A DNA stretch of 64,000 nucleotides from an uncultured Polaribacter sp. (GTDB taxonomy: Bacteria > Bacteroidota > Bacteroidia > Flavobacteriales > Flavobacteriaceae). Below the pieces are notes generated by a model, which was not told where the DNA came from, did not search any database, and saw only the letters and a program-made list of their open reading frames with translations. Where the stretch lies: assembly GCF_947497125.1 (NCBI RefSeq), contig NZ_CANMFI010000004.1, positions 264,538-328,537 of the forward strand, in the 5' to 3' direction. Of the stretch, positions 55,490 through 64,000 are shown piece by piece (the first letter of the stretch is position 1; every line of letters starts with the position of its first letter). The position numbers and the translations under genes are program-made.

Positions 55490-57163
55490 ATGAAAAACGT
55501 TTTTAAACTATTTATAGTTGCCTTATCAGTTGTAACATTGGCTAGTTGTAACAGCTCAAAATCTGGTAGTTCTAAACTAACCGGAATTCCTTTTAACAAC
55601 CCTAAATATGATAATTATATTCGAGGAGATGCTTTTGCTGGTCAAGAAACACCTCTAGGAATGGTACCTATTGAAGGAGGTTCTTTTACCATGGGGCAAG
55701 TTCAAGACGATGTAATGTTCGACTGGAATACAACACCTAAAAAAATGCATATTCGTTCTTTTTTTATGGATGAAACTGAGGTAACAAATTCAGAATACTT
55801 CTTATATGTACAGTACATAAAAAAAGTTTTTCCTCCTGCCGAAGAAAAATACAAACACATTTATAAATCTGTTTTACCAGATACATTAGTTTGGAGAAAA
55901 AGCTTAGGAAATACAGATATTTTATCTGAAAATTACTTGAGACACCCTGCTTATGCAGATTATCCTGTTGTTGGTGTTAGCTGGTTACAAGCAAATAAAT
56001 ACTGTAAATGGAGAACAGATGCAGTTAATTTAAAGAAACTAATAGACAAAGGTTATTTAGAAAATATTTTTGATAATGATAGTGTTAGTAACTTTTTTGA
56101 TACCGATGTTTTTTTAGCAGACTCAGACAAATTATTTGATGGCGATAGTACTATCTACAAAAGAGGTATAAGAACCAGAGGAAACACTAACTCACAAAAT
56201 GGAAATTTTAGAGGTCGAAAAATAACTCAAGCAGACGGTGTTTTAAGTCAGAAATTTAGACTACCTACGGAAGCTGAATGGGAGTTTGCCGCAAAAGCAA
56301 ATATAGAAAACAGAGAGTACAACAACATTAGAGGTAGAAAAAAATATGCCTGGGATGGTAAATATTCTAGAGAAAGTAAAAAACGTTTAAGAGGTAATCA
56401 ATTAGCAAACTTTAAACAAGGTGAAGGATCTTACAGTGGATTATCTGGGTGGAGTTCTGATGGTGCAGACATTCCTAACAAGGTAAAATCTTACCCACCA
56501 AATGCTTTTGGCTTGTATGACATGTCTGGAAATGTTTCAGAATGGGTTGCCGATGTTTATAGACCTATAATTGATAACGAAGCTAACGATTTTAACTACT
56601 TTAGAGGAAATATTTTCACCCGTAAAATGATTGACAAAGAGGGTAAAGTTGTAATTGCAGATGTATCTGAAGGTGCAGAAGTGGCTTATGACACTTTACC
56701 AAACGGTAAAATAATGCCAAAACAACTACCTGGTAGTTTAAAATACATACCAATTACTAAAGATGATGTTACTTTAAGAAGAAACTTTACGGTTTCTGAC
56801 AACACTGATATTGGTGATGGAGATTTAAACTCTTCTCGTTTTTATGGTGATGATGAAAATGAATTTAGTAAAAGACCTAGTATGTATAATTCTCCAAGAA
56901 AACCAAGCATTGAGAGAGATGCAGAGACAGGAGAAGAAATTTTGGTAAATGATGCTAAAAAAAGAACTACTTTAATTAGTAATAGTACCAGAGTTTATAA
57001 AGGTGGTGCATGGTCTGATAGAGAGTACTGGTTAGACCCAGCACAAAGAAGATACTTACCAGAATATATGGCAACCAACCATATTGGGTTTAGATGTGTT
57101 ACAGACCAAGTTGGCCCTATGAGTTTCAAGAAAAGAAAAGCTAGAAACCCAAGTAGAAACTAA
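55490..57163 (+). CDS. gldJ: Gliding motility lipoprotein GldJ
   Basis: A 557-residue lipoprotein (LASC lipobox, C20) with a SUMF/FGE-type fold, essential for T9SS and gliding. Fold landmarks: MVPIEGGSFTMGQ, MDETEVTNSEYFLYVQY, YPVVGVSWLQANKYCKWR, LPTEAEWEFAAKA, and GLYDMSGNVSEWVADVY. The C-terminal GGAWSDREYWLDPAQRRYL lacks the paired catalytic cysteines of true formylglycine enzymes, as expected for a structural GldJ. Followed by a terminator at 57188. Confidence 0.95.
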   Translation: MKNVFKLFIVALSVVTLASCNSSKSGSSKLTGIPFNNPKYDNYIRGDAFAGQETPLGMVPIEGGSFTMGQVQDDVMFDWNTTPKKMHIRSFFMDETEVTNSEYFLYVQYIKKVFPPAEEKYKHIYKSVLPDTLVWRKSLGNTDILSENYLRHPAYADYPVVGVSWLQANKYCKWRTDAVNLKKLIDKGYLENIFDNDSVSNFFDTDVFLADSDKLFDGDSTIYKRGIRTRGNTNSQNGNFRGRKITQADGVLSQKFRLPTEAEWEFAAKANIENREYNNIRGRKKYAWDGKYSRESKKRLRGNQLANFKQGEGSYSGLSGWSSDGADIPNKVKSYPPNAFGLYDMSGNVSEWVADVYRPIIDNEANDFNYFRGNIFTRKMIDKEGKVVIADVSEGAEVAYDTLPNGKIMPKQLPGSLKYIPITKDDVTLRRNFTVSDNTDIGDGDLNSSRFYGDDENEFSKRPSMYNSPRKPSIERDAETGEEILVNDAKKRTTLISNSTRVYKGGAWSDREYWLDPAQRRYLPEYMATNHIGFRCVTDQVGPMSFKKRKARNPSRN

Positions 57164-57187
57164 AAAAAAATATTTCTTAAAAAAAAG

Positions 57188-57222
57188 ACCTCACTGCATA
57201 AATATCAGTGAGGTTTTTTTTT
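57188..57222 (+). terminator. Rho-independent terminator after gldJ
   Basis: ACCTCACTG (57188-57196) pairs with CAGTGAGGT (57206-57214), followed by a run of T. The murF start is only 12 bp on, so murF may need read-through or its own promoter within this tight space. Confidence 0.85.
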
Positions 57223-57233
57223 ATTTTTATAGT

Positions 57234-58490
57234 ATGAAAATCGAAGACATATACTCATTATACAGTAAAAAATTTTTAGTAGATACAGACACTAGAAATA
57301 TTAGAAAAGACAGTTTATATTTTGCCTTAAAAGGTAGTAATTTTAATGGCAACTCTTTTGCAGAAAAAGCAATTGAACTTGGTGCTGCCTATGCCTTTGT
57401 AGATGAAGAACAGTATTGTAACCATAGTTCTATTTTTTTAGTAGATAATGTTTTAGAAACTTTACAAAAACTAGCCAATTATCATCGAAAGCAATTTCAA
57501 TTCCCAATTATTGCCTTAACAGGTAGTAATGGAAAAACAACCACCAAAGAATTGATCAACGCTGTTTTATCAAAAAAATATAAAACAACAGCAACTATTG
57601 GCAACTTAAACAACCATATTGGAGTGCCACTTACCTTACTTTCTATGTCTTTAGACACCCAAATAGGAATTGTAGAAATGGGTGCTAATCATCAAAAAGA
57701 GATAGCATTTTTATCTTCAATTTGCGAACCCGATTTTGGCTATATTACCAATTTCGGAAAAGCTCATTTAGAGGGATTTGGCGGAGTTGAAGGTGTTATA
57801 AAAGGAAAAAGTGAACTGTATACCTTTTTAGAAAAAAACAAAAAAATTGCTTTTATAAATACAGATGATGCAATACAAGTTGCAAAAACAGCTGCAATTG
57901 CTACAATTCCTTTTAATGATAGTTTGTCTTTTTTAGAGGTAAATCCGTTTGTAAAATTAACTCTTAACAAGGTTTCTATACAAAGTAATCTTATTGGCAA
58001 ATACAACTATAACAATATTGCCGTTGCCTGCACTATTGGTCAATATTTTAAGGTTTCGAATTCAGAAATTAAAGAAGCAATCGAAAATTACACCCCTACA
58101 AATAATAGGTCTCAAATAATAACTACTAAATTTAATAAAATTATATTAGATGCTTATAATGCGAATCCGTCTAGCATGAAAGCAGCCTTAGAAAATTTTG
58201 AAAGCATTCAAGAAAAAAACAAAACTGTTATTTTAGGGGATATGTTTGAACTTGGTCTGGATAGTGAAAAAGAACACCAAGAAATTGTAGATCTAGTTAG
58301 CAACTGCCGTTTTAGCAATACCTATTTTGTTGGAAGTCACTTTTATAAAACAAAGAAAACAACGCAACTTTTTAAAACCTTCGAATTGCTATTAGAAGAA
58401 CTAAAAAAACACCCTCTAAAAAACCAAACAATATTAATAAAAGGCTCTAGAGGAATGCAATTAGAAAGACTATTGGCTATTATAGATTGA
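57234..58490 (+). CDS. murF: UDP-N-acetylmuramoyl-tripeptide--D-alanyl-D-alanine ligase
   Basis: Adds D-Ala-D-Ala to UDP-MurNAc-tripeptide, the last cytoplasmic step of the peptidoglycan stem. 418 residues. N-terminal substrate domain (DTRNIRKDSLYFALKGSNFNGN), ATP-binding domain with P-loop TGSNGKTTTKELI (about 100) and EMGANHQKEI, C-terminal domain with LDAYNANPSSMKAAL. Its last 11 bp overlap the convergent kinase gene. Confidence 0.95.
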   Translation: MKIEDIYSLYSKKFLVDTDTRNIRKDSLYFALKGSNFNGNSFAEKAIELGAAYAFVDEEQYCNHSSIFLVDNVLETLQKLANYHRKQFQFPIIALTGSNGKTTTKELINAVLSKKYKTTATIGNLNNHIGVPLTLLSMSLDTQIGIVEMGANHQKEIAFLSSICEPDFGYITNFGKAHLEGFGGVEGVIKGKSELYTFLEKNKKIAFINTDDAIQVAKTAAIATIPFNDSLSFLEVNPFVKLTLNKVSIQSNLIGKYNYNNIAVACTIGQYFKVSNSEIKEAIENYTPTNNRSQIITTKFNKIILDAYNANPSSMKAALENFESIQEKNKTVILGDMFELGLDSEKEHQEIVDLVSNCRFSNTYFVGSHFYKTKKTTQLFKTFELLLEELKKHPLKNQTILIKGSRGMQLERLLAIID

Positions 58491-59334
58491 TGTTCTCTTT
58501 ATGGTAGGCAACTAAGTTATCAATAGGTCTTTGAATGACCTCTGTAACTTCTAAATTATTTTTTTTAGCCACTTTTTCTAAAATTTCTCTAAAATAATGA
58601 GCAATTGATCCAATGAAATAAATAGGTGTTTCTGCTGTTTTATTGTAAGGAATTACTCGGAATTTGAAAAACTCTTGAAACCCTTTTTTAATAATTCTTT
58701 TTATGTATTTCTCTTCCTTAAAATCGAACATAAATTTAGCAAAAGAAGCCAAATACATATTCGGGTTGGGTTCTCTGTATAAGTTTTTCTTAATATAATC
58801 TGCCTCTAGATTAAATTCTTTATTAAATTTTTCTGCAATTTTACTAGGCATTTTATTGTAAAAATAATCAATTAAGAGTTTTTTTCCGAAATAATTACCA
58901 CTTGCTTCATCCATCAAAATGTACCCTAAAGAAGGAGTTAACATTTCTAGATTTTCACCATTGTAATAACAACTATTAGAGCCTGTACCAAGTATACAAA
59001 CCAAAGCAGGCTCTTTGCCAGTGGCAGCATAAACCGCAGCAAGCATATCTTCTGCAATATAAATTTTAGCATTGATAAATATATCTGCTAAAATTTTCTT
59101 TAAAATTGCTATAGGATTCGGAGTGCCACAACCAGCACCATAAAAGTGAATTTCAGATACTTCATCTTTAATATTTATCAACTGAAACATATTAATAATT
59201 CTATTGTGCAACTCTTCTTTTGGCACAATAGCGGGGTTTAAGCCAAGTGTTCGCACTCTAAAAGCCTCTGTTTTATCATTAGCTATTGCAATCCAATCTG
59301 CTTTTGTAGAACCACCATCTGCAATTAATATCAT
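58480..59334 (-). CDS. BadF/BadG/BcrA/BcrD-type ATPase, probable N-acetylglucosamine kinase
   Basis: A 284-residue ASKHA-fold kinase. Phosphate motif 1 is ILIADGGSTKADWIAI (2-17); the second, VCILGTGSNSCYYNG, near 115; adenosine motif IYFIGSIAHYF near 240. The Bacteroidetes form of this family is usually called N-acetylglucosamine kinase and would recycle amino sugars from the wall, fitting its place next to murF. Substrate is inferred. Confidence 0.85.
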   Translation of the reverse strand: MILIADGGSTKADWIAIANDKTEAFRVRTLGLNPAIVPKEELHNRIINMFQLINIKDEVSEIHFYGAGCGTPNPIAILKKILADIFINAKIYIAEDMLAAVYAATGKEPALVCILGTGSNSCYYNGENLEMLTPSLGYILMDEASGNYFGKKLLIDYFYNKMPSKIAEKFNKEFNLEADYIKKNLYREPNPNMYLASFAKFMFDFKEEKYIKRIIKKGFQEFFKFRVIPYNKTAETPIYFIGSIAHYFREILEKVAKKNNLEVTEVIQRPIDNLVAYHKENINL

Positions 59335-59445
59335 ACTCTTATAATTTTAATCAAATATATTATAAGTAAAACTCTTACACAATAGGTATAAAATCTTCAA
59401 TCGTTTTCGTTGAAAAGAAAATAGTAGTTATTAGAAATAGTAAAA

Positions 59446-60540
59446 TTAGTTGCCAACTATTTGATGCCATTTTTCTTGACGCCATTCTTTACTAGTGAGT
59501 CTCTTATACAACAAAAAAAGGTACCCTTTGGTAGTAATTGCTCTGTTAATAATTTGGCACCGTAGTTCTATAAAAAAATAACTTTTTATAATCTGATGAC
59601 GGAATTTTGTTATTTTCGGATACTGATACTGCGAATTTAACCTTTTTAAATATGATGTTACTTCTTTATTAGATGTGTATTCTAAACTTGACACATTATT
59701 AAAAAACTGGTAACAAGCAGCTAAAAAACAATTTAAATGGGTACTTAACTTTTGTATACTATGAACTGCTAAATTAGCATTGGTTTTTTTAGATAATAAA
59801 AAAACATCATACGCATTTCTTAACGCCATAGCCTTATAATAATAACCCTTATCATTAATTTGATTAGCAAGAATAGATATATTTAATTTATTTGCATAAC
59901 TTAAAACAGTTACACCATCAACAACTTGACAGTCTTTCTTTACATATGTATAATTAAACTCTTTGGCATAATTTTCAATTAAAATTTCTTTATGAATTTC
60001 TACTGCAGCAATACTATTTTCTTTTTGAAGTCTTCTGTAATGTTTTTGAGGTGGTAGGTAATATTCTTCTGTATCTACTTTGGAGTAATTAAAATTACAA
60101 ATAACTTTTATAGCCTTCGGATAATCTTGTTCAGAGAAAATAAAATCAATATCGCCTACCATTCTTTCAGCAATATCCTCATAAATACCTGCCAACAGAT
60201 TTCCAGTTCCTTTAAAAAAAACAGGAGTAATATTATTAGCTAATAAAAGGGTATTTAATTCTTTTGCTTGCGCTATTATTTGTATGTTCCGATCTCGGTT
60301 TAAATCGGTAATGTGCTGCATATAATTCACTAATTCATCTGGCAAAAACTGAAGAAAAGCTACCCGTTTTAAATTGCAATACAATGCCGGAAAAACATAA
60401 TGTGCAGTACTAACTTTTACAACCGAATCCCAATCAATATCCTTAGAAACTAATTTTTGTTTTATATACGCTTTATTAGACTCTTCTAAAGATATCGTTA
60501 GACAAGTTGCAATAAAAGTAAGTGTTTCTTTGTAGGTCAT
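59446..60540 (-). CDS. Nucleotidyltransferase family protein (NTP_transf_5-like)
   Basis: A 364-residue protein with the nucleotidyltransferase pattern FFKGTGNL (108-115) and GDIDFIF (129-135), where the aspartates would bind metal. The remainder is helical (LRNAYDVFLLSKKT). Genes of this type lie in polysaccharide/capsule clusters. It starts 1 bp after the cytidylyltransferase stop, so the two form a pair. Substrate unknown. Confidence 0.72.
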   Translation of the reverse strand: MTYKETLTFIATCLTISLEESNKAYIKQKLVSKDIDWDSVVKVSTAHYVFPALYCNLKRVAFLQFLPDELVNYMQHITDLNRDRNIQIIAQAKELNTLLLANNITPVFFKGTGNLLAGIYEDIAERMVGDIDFIFSEQDYPKAIKVICNFNYSKVDTEEYYLPPQKHYRRLQKENSIAAVEIHKEILIENYAKEFNYTYVKKDCQVVDGVTVLSYANKLNISILANQINDKGYYYKAMALRNAYDVFLLSKKTNANLAVHSIQKLSTHLNCFLAACYQFFNNVSSLEYTSNKEVTSYLKRLNSQYQYPKITKFRHQIIKSYFFIELRCQIINRAITTKGYLFLLYKRLTSKEWRQEKWHQIVGN

Positions 60541-60541
60541 T

Positions 60542-60985
60542 TTAAGAGGGATTTTTTTTTGAAGTATTACTTTTTAACAACCAACTACTAGATTGGATTT
60601 TTTCTCCTAAACCATCAATCAAAGAAATGCCCAATTGATCACAAATTGGTTTTTCTGGAATGGTGTTATTATTTTGATCACCACCATTTGCAAAACTCAA
60701 CTCATAATCTGCTCCAAAATCTTTAGCAATCTTTTCAATAGTCTTGCAAACTGTCCTATCTGTATCAATAGACAATATACAATAATCTACCGATTTTATA
60801 TTACCAACAATAAAGACACGTTCTTCTTCTTTTTGAAATTCTTTTGAGCCTTTTAATGCCCTCTGATGATCACTATTCACAATTACAAACAAATTATCTG
60901 CTAATCTTTTTGCATTGTTAAAATATTCTATATGTCCTTTGTGAATTGGGTTAAAATAACCCGATACAATAATTCCTTTTTTCAT
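60542..60985 (-). CDS. Cytidylyltransferase-like nucleotidyltransferase
   Basis: A 147-residue HxGH-type nucleotidyltransferase: GIIVSGYFNPIHKGHIEYF (H-x-G-H at 15-18) and VIVNSDHQRALKGS, as in glycerol-3-phosphate cytidylyltransferase or the heptose/RfaE-type enzymes. ATG 60985 is chosen; the six extra codons of the frame begin with TTG. With the neighbouring nucleotidyltransferase it may make an activated precursor for a surface polysaccharide; the exact sugar is not evident. Confidence 0.82.
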   Translation of the reverse strand: MKKGIIVSGYFNPIHKGHIEYFNNAKRLADNLFVIVNSDHQRALKGSKEFQKEEERVFIVGNIKSVDYCILSIDTDRTVCKTIEKIAKDFGADYELSFANGGDQNNNTIPEKPICDQLGISLIDGLGEKIQSSSWLLKSNTSKKNPS

Positions 60986-61352
60986 TCTTTGTGATTTTTT
61001 CAAAGATAATAAACATGAATAACATGAGTTGAATATAATTAAATGAAAAACGTTTTCATTATCATAACTACTATAGGTTCATTTCAAATTGAATGCAGTT
61101 GAAACCTATTTGATAGAGACGTTTTATAAAAACCTCTCGACTCCGCTAGAGGTGACATACTTAATTACTAGACAACTTAACTAAAACATTATCAATGTCA
61201 GTTCGAGCGCAGTCGAGAACGTTGTCGTGTATGATTTAGTTGCGTGGTGTAGCACTAAAGTTAGCAAATAAAACACTAACCAAGAAAATCCGGGAAGATT
61301 TTCACAAGTAGGCAAGAACCAAACAATTAATTATACAAGTTGTTGTACCCAG
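60986..61352. other. Intergenic region with REP-like repeats
   Basis: No gene. It holds repeat copies at 61133-61157 and 61196-61219. A further segment (about 61240-61340) has a small hairpin AAAATC/GATTTT (61285-61302) and looks like flavobacterial intergenic repeat DNA. Confidence 0.6.
61133..61219. repeat. REP-like inverted repeat pair 1
   Basis: Left element CCTCTCGACTCCGCTAGAGG plus TGACA (61133-61157) has its own CCTCT/AGAGG hairpin. Right element TGTCAGTTCGAGCGCAGTCG plus AGAA (61196-61219) is the same motif inverted, so the pair can fold into a long stem. The right element recurs identically at 63936-63959. Confidence 0.8.
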
Positions 61353-62306
61353 TTATTTTAAACGATAGATTGTCTTATTTTTTTCTCCTATTTTTTCAAA
61401 TAAATCTAATTCAGCACCTTTCTTTAAATCTCTACTAGCTGTCGCTGAAGAAATGTCTTTAAAAATATCCATATAATCTTTTCTTGAAAATTCATTTATA
61501 TTTAATGAAACATAGTATTCTAGTCTATCTTTTTCGTTTAAAGTTCGATTATTAAAGTTCAGTAATTCACTTATAGAAATATTAATAACATTTAGCATGT
61601 ATTCAATAAACTTAGTAGATTTTCCCGATTTATCACTTTCAGCCAAAGATTTGTAATATTTTTCTTGGTCTTTACTAATTAGAGTTTCAAAAGGCAAAAA
61701 CTCAAAGATCGGATATTTTTCCATTAAAATTAGTGTTTGCCATAATCTTCCCATTCTACCATTTCCATCCAAAAAAGGATGAATAAATTCCATTTCGTAA
61801 TGGAAAACACAACTTTTAATTAATTCAATTTCATCAGACTTTTTTAAATATTCAAAAAGGTCTTTCATTAAATATGGCACATTTCTAAAAGGAGGTGCTA
61901 AATGGGCAACTTTTGAGCCTTTTACAATTCCAACACTTTGATTTCTATATTTTCCAAAATTTTCAATTAAACCTTCCATTAAATTTTGATGTGCTTTTAA
62001 AAAGGATTTTTCATTAGAAGGGTTGTAGTTTTCTAAATTTTCATAGATTTTGATAGCATTTAAAACCTCAAGAACATCTTTTTTAGGACCAATAACTCTT
62101 TTCTTTTCAAGAAGTGCTGTTATTTGCTCTTCTGTAAGAGTATTTCCTTCTATTTTTAGAGAAGAATGAATAGTTTTAATTCTATTCTGTTTTCTTAATT
62201 TCGGTGAAGGTTTGTTTAAAAAATTAGCATTTACTACCCCTATTTTTTCGGAAATAGAAGTAATTAATTTTAAAATTGATGGGGTTATTTCGTAGGGTGG
62301 CTTCAT
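61353..62306 (-). CDS. Fic-domain protein (self-inhibited class II type)
   Basis: A 317-residue Fic protein, probably an AMP-transferase acting on protein hydroxyls. The active-site loop HPFLDGNGRMGR (176-187) matches HPFxDGNGRxxR perfectly. An N-terminal inhibitory helix motif S49-L-K-I-E53-G-N55 fits the S/T-x-x-x-E-G/N signature, so it is the kind that keeps itself off. The C-terminal ~60 residues (LNINEFSRKDYMDIFKDISSATASRDLKKGAELDLFEKIG) form a winged helix-turn-helix. No antitoxin gene beside it. Set between REP-like repeats, suggesting accessory DNA. Confidence 0.9.
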   Translation of the reverse strand: MKPPYEITPSILKLITSISEKIGVVNANFLNKPSPKLRKQNRIKTIHSSLKIEGNTLTEEQITALLEKKRVIGPKKDVLEVLNAIKIYENLENYNPSNEKSFLKAHQNLMEGLIENFGKYRNQSVGIVKGSKVAHLAPPFRNVPYLMKDLFEYLKKSDEIELIKSCVFHYEMEFIHPFLDGNGRMGRLWQTLILMEKYPIFEFLPFETLISKDQEKYYKSLAESDKSGKSTKFIEYMLNVINISISELLNFNNRTLNEKDRLEYYVSLNINEFSRKDYMDIFKDISSATASRDLKKGAELDLFEKIGEKNKTIYRLK

Positions 62307-62403
62307 TTTATGATACTATCATTTGATACTATCAAAGATACAATCATTTATACTGATTTTTCTTATGAAAACGAATTTTTTAATTGGGTAAAACAAACTA
62401 TAA

Positions 62404-62503
62404 TTGTAAAGCTAAAAACACTTCTCTACTTCGCTCAAGGTGACAATTGTAGTTTTATTAGAATCTATCTATTTTTCTGTATCAGCTTGATCGCAGTCGA
62501 AAC
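62404..62503. repeat. REP-like inverted repeat pair 2 with shared 17-mer
   Basis: TTGTAAAGCTAAAAACA (62404-62420) is directly followed by a left element (CTTCTCTACTTCGCTCAAGG plus TGACA, ending near 62445). A degenerate right element (ATCAGCTTGATCGCAGTCGA) lies at 62481-62500. The 17-mer recurs exactly at 63970-63986. Confidence 0.75.
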
Positions 62504-62526
62504 TTGTCGCTATTACTTTCTAAAAT

Positions 62527-63646
62527 CTATATTTTAATAAATTCTCTAAAATTATTTTTATCAATTACGATTTCCTTGGCTTTGTATGCATTTACAAAAG
62601 TTTTTGGTAATCTCACTTTTTTCTTGTTATTCCATTTAAACTCATACCCTGAAATAATACCATTATGTTCTTCTACTAAATCTACTTCTTGCTGTTGTTT
62701 GGTTCTCCAAAAGTACATTTTAGCATTTGTATTATAATACTTATTCTGTTTCAATCTTTCTGAAATTAAAAAATTTTCCCATAAAGCCCCAGTATCTTGC
62801 CTTAATTCTAAAGGATTAAAATTTCCAATAATTGTATTTCGTACACCGTTATCATAGAAATATATTTTTTTATTTTTTTTAATTTCATTGCGTAAGTTTC
62901 TACTAAAGCTATGTAACTTAAATATTACATATCCTTTTTCTAAAATATCTATATAGTTGACAACAGTATTTTTATCTACACCGACTATTTGAGCCAGTTC
63001 ATTGTAGTTCACTTCACTTCCTATTTGAAGGGCTAAAGCTCGCACCAATTTTTCTAATACTTCTGGTTTTCTAATATTTGAAAAGGCTAAAATATCCCTA
63101 TACAAATAACTATTTACCAATTGTTTTAATAGTTCTTTTTCTTCTCCAGGATTTTTTAATATATCTGGATAGAAACCGTATAATATCCTGTTTTCTAATT
63201 GTTGTTCTGCTGAGACATAGCCATCTGTATTTTCCAACTCTTCCCAACTTACTGGAAACAATTCATACTCCCATTTCCTTCCTGTTAAAGGTTCATTAAT
63301 TGCATTTGATAAATCAAAAGATGACGAGCCACTTACAAATAATTGTACCTCTTTAAATTGATCTATAATTATTTTTAATGTTAGCCCAATACCGGCTATT
63401 CTTTTGAGCTTCATCAATAAAAATGATTTTGTTAGACCCTATAATACTTCTAATTTGTACTGTGTTAGGATTGTTTAATAGACTTCTTACTATAGGATTA
63501 TCTCCATCTAAAAATAGATGTTCTTCTGTAGCTATTATCGTTTTAAGTAGCGTCGTTTTCCCTACTTGTCTGGGACCAATTAATACAATAGCTTTCCCTT
63601 TATTTCTTCTCTGCTCAATGGTTTCTTTTAAGACTCTTTTGTACAT
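62527..63646 (-). pseudogene. AAA_14/DUF4143 ATPase gene broken by a one-base insertion
   Basis: The N-terminal part (63353-63646) holds the P-loop IGPRQVGKTTLL and Walker B IIFIDEAQ. The rest (62527 to about 63417) is in a different frame: GIGLTLKIIIDQF, VSGSSSFDL, then the DUF4143 restriction-endonuclease-like part (DLVEEHNGIISGYEFKWNNKK). The frames meet at the TTTT run 63402-63405 (AAAA on the coding strand). Dropping one A gives IDEAQRIAGIGLTLKIIID, the expected family sequence across the join. It is therefore a single-base frameshift, real or a sequencing error. Intact relatives are about 370-390 residues, as the joined protein would be. They are accessory ATPases of unknown role. Confidence 0.88.
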
Positions 63647-64000
63647 TTTATTTTTCCAAAAATATACTATTTTATATTGTATTCACTAATAGTTATGTTT
63701 TTTAGTGAATACATGCGCTAAAAAGTATTTATATATTGTATGTCTATTTATAAAAGCTATGTAATAAGTGTTATTACGAAGACAACTGAAATGAAAAAGT
63801 ATAAGAATGGAAAGTAATTGATGAAGTATACAATGTAATTGAAAAAAGTAGCTAGTATATGTGATTTCTCCTTAGCAGGCGAAATGACATTCGTTTTCTG
63901 AAGGTAGATACAAACAGAAATTTAAATTAACTAAATGTCAGTTCGAGCGCAGTCGAGAAAGAACTATACTTGTAAAGCTAAAAACATCCTCTAGACTCCG
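63647..64000. other. Right-end intergenic region with repeats
   Basis: No gene seen up to the window edge. From 63936 onward it contains REP-like repeat copies. The first ~290 bp are AT-rich without clear features. Confidence 0.6.
63936..64000. repeat. REP-like repeat pair 3 (cut by window edge)
   Basis: Right element (24 bp, identical to 61196-61219) at 63936-63959, then the 17-mer TTGTAAAGCTAAAAACA at 63970-63986 and the start of a left element (TCCTCTAGACTCCG) running off the window. Confidence 0.8.

Noticed and set aside
62310..62537. 75-codon plus-strand open frame with hydrophobic residues
   Set aside because: It runs through REP-like repeat DNA with no recognisable protein character; most likely non-coding.

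Overview
The window is a low-GC chromosomal segment from a member of the Flavobacteriaceae, probably a marine Polaribacter-like organism. Lineage evidence is strong: gliding/type IX secretion genes (gldJ, porU, porV), exosortase XrtF, a fused CcsBA, a HYC_CC_PP-type protein, a Lacal_2735-type small protein, TonB-dependent uptake, and Bacteroidetes-style promoters with a TAnnTTTG -7 box. The abundant photolyases suggest a sunlit marine life. No phage, transposase or CRISPR array was seen.

Layout. 0-2.8 kb: glycerol uptake (glpK-glpF, minus strand), then the two ends of a decayed sulfatase lipoprotein gene. 3-9.6 kb: miaB, a sigma-54-type activator, lptE, a TPR protein, secG, a terminator, then groES-groEL. 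9.7-13 kb (minus): a three-gene envelope set (HYC_CC_PP protein, TonB-dependent receptor, heavy-metal-associated protein), probably for copper or a similar metal. 13-14 kb: exosortase XrtF and its partner, divergent from a GAF-domain methionine sulfoxide reductase-like gene. 14.5-21.7 kb: purH and the complete rod-shape operon mreB-mreC-mreD-mrdA-rodA. 21.7-22.8 kb (minus): an exported formylglycine-generating enzyme.

22.9-36.4 kb is the most unusual part: two tightly packed operons carrying four different photolyase/cryptochrome proteins. They are a DASH cryptochrome, an iron-sulfur PhrB/CryPro type, a divergent photolyase-like flavoprotein and a class I photolyase. With them are a TetR regulator, an ABC1 kinase, a flavin reductase, an NAD-binding/DUF2867 protein, DUF2256 and TIGR03643 proteins, two tandem small paralogues, an SDR without its catalytic tyrosine, glutathione peroxidase, TspO and an SRPBCC protein. 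Both operons start behind the same kind of 30-bp inverted repeat (arms TGTTTAAC and GTTAAACA), placed exactly 5 bp before the -7 box. I infer one shared regulator and a single light/oxidative-damage regulon.

36.5-45.4 kb: tRNA-Thr(TGT), uridine kinase, a FtsB/DivIC-like protein, both methylmalonyl-CoA mutase subunits around a small membrane protein, CcsBA and a DUF2892-type protein. 45.5-50.7 kb (minus): a LysM/periplasmic-binding lipoprotein, guaA, a FabH-like synthase, a conserved structured intergenic element and cdd. 50.7-57.2 kb: porV and porU divergent from gldJ. 57.2-61 kb: murF, a BadF/BadG-type kinase, a nucleotidyltransferase and a cytidylyltransferase. 61-64 kb is accessory DNA: a Fic protein and a frameshifted AAA/DUF4143 ATPase, set among inverted repeats of a REP-like family.
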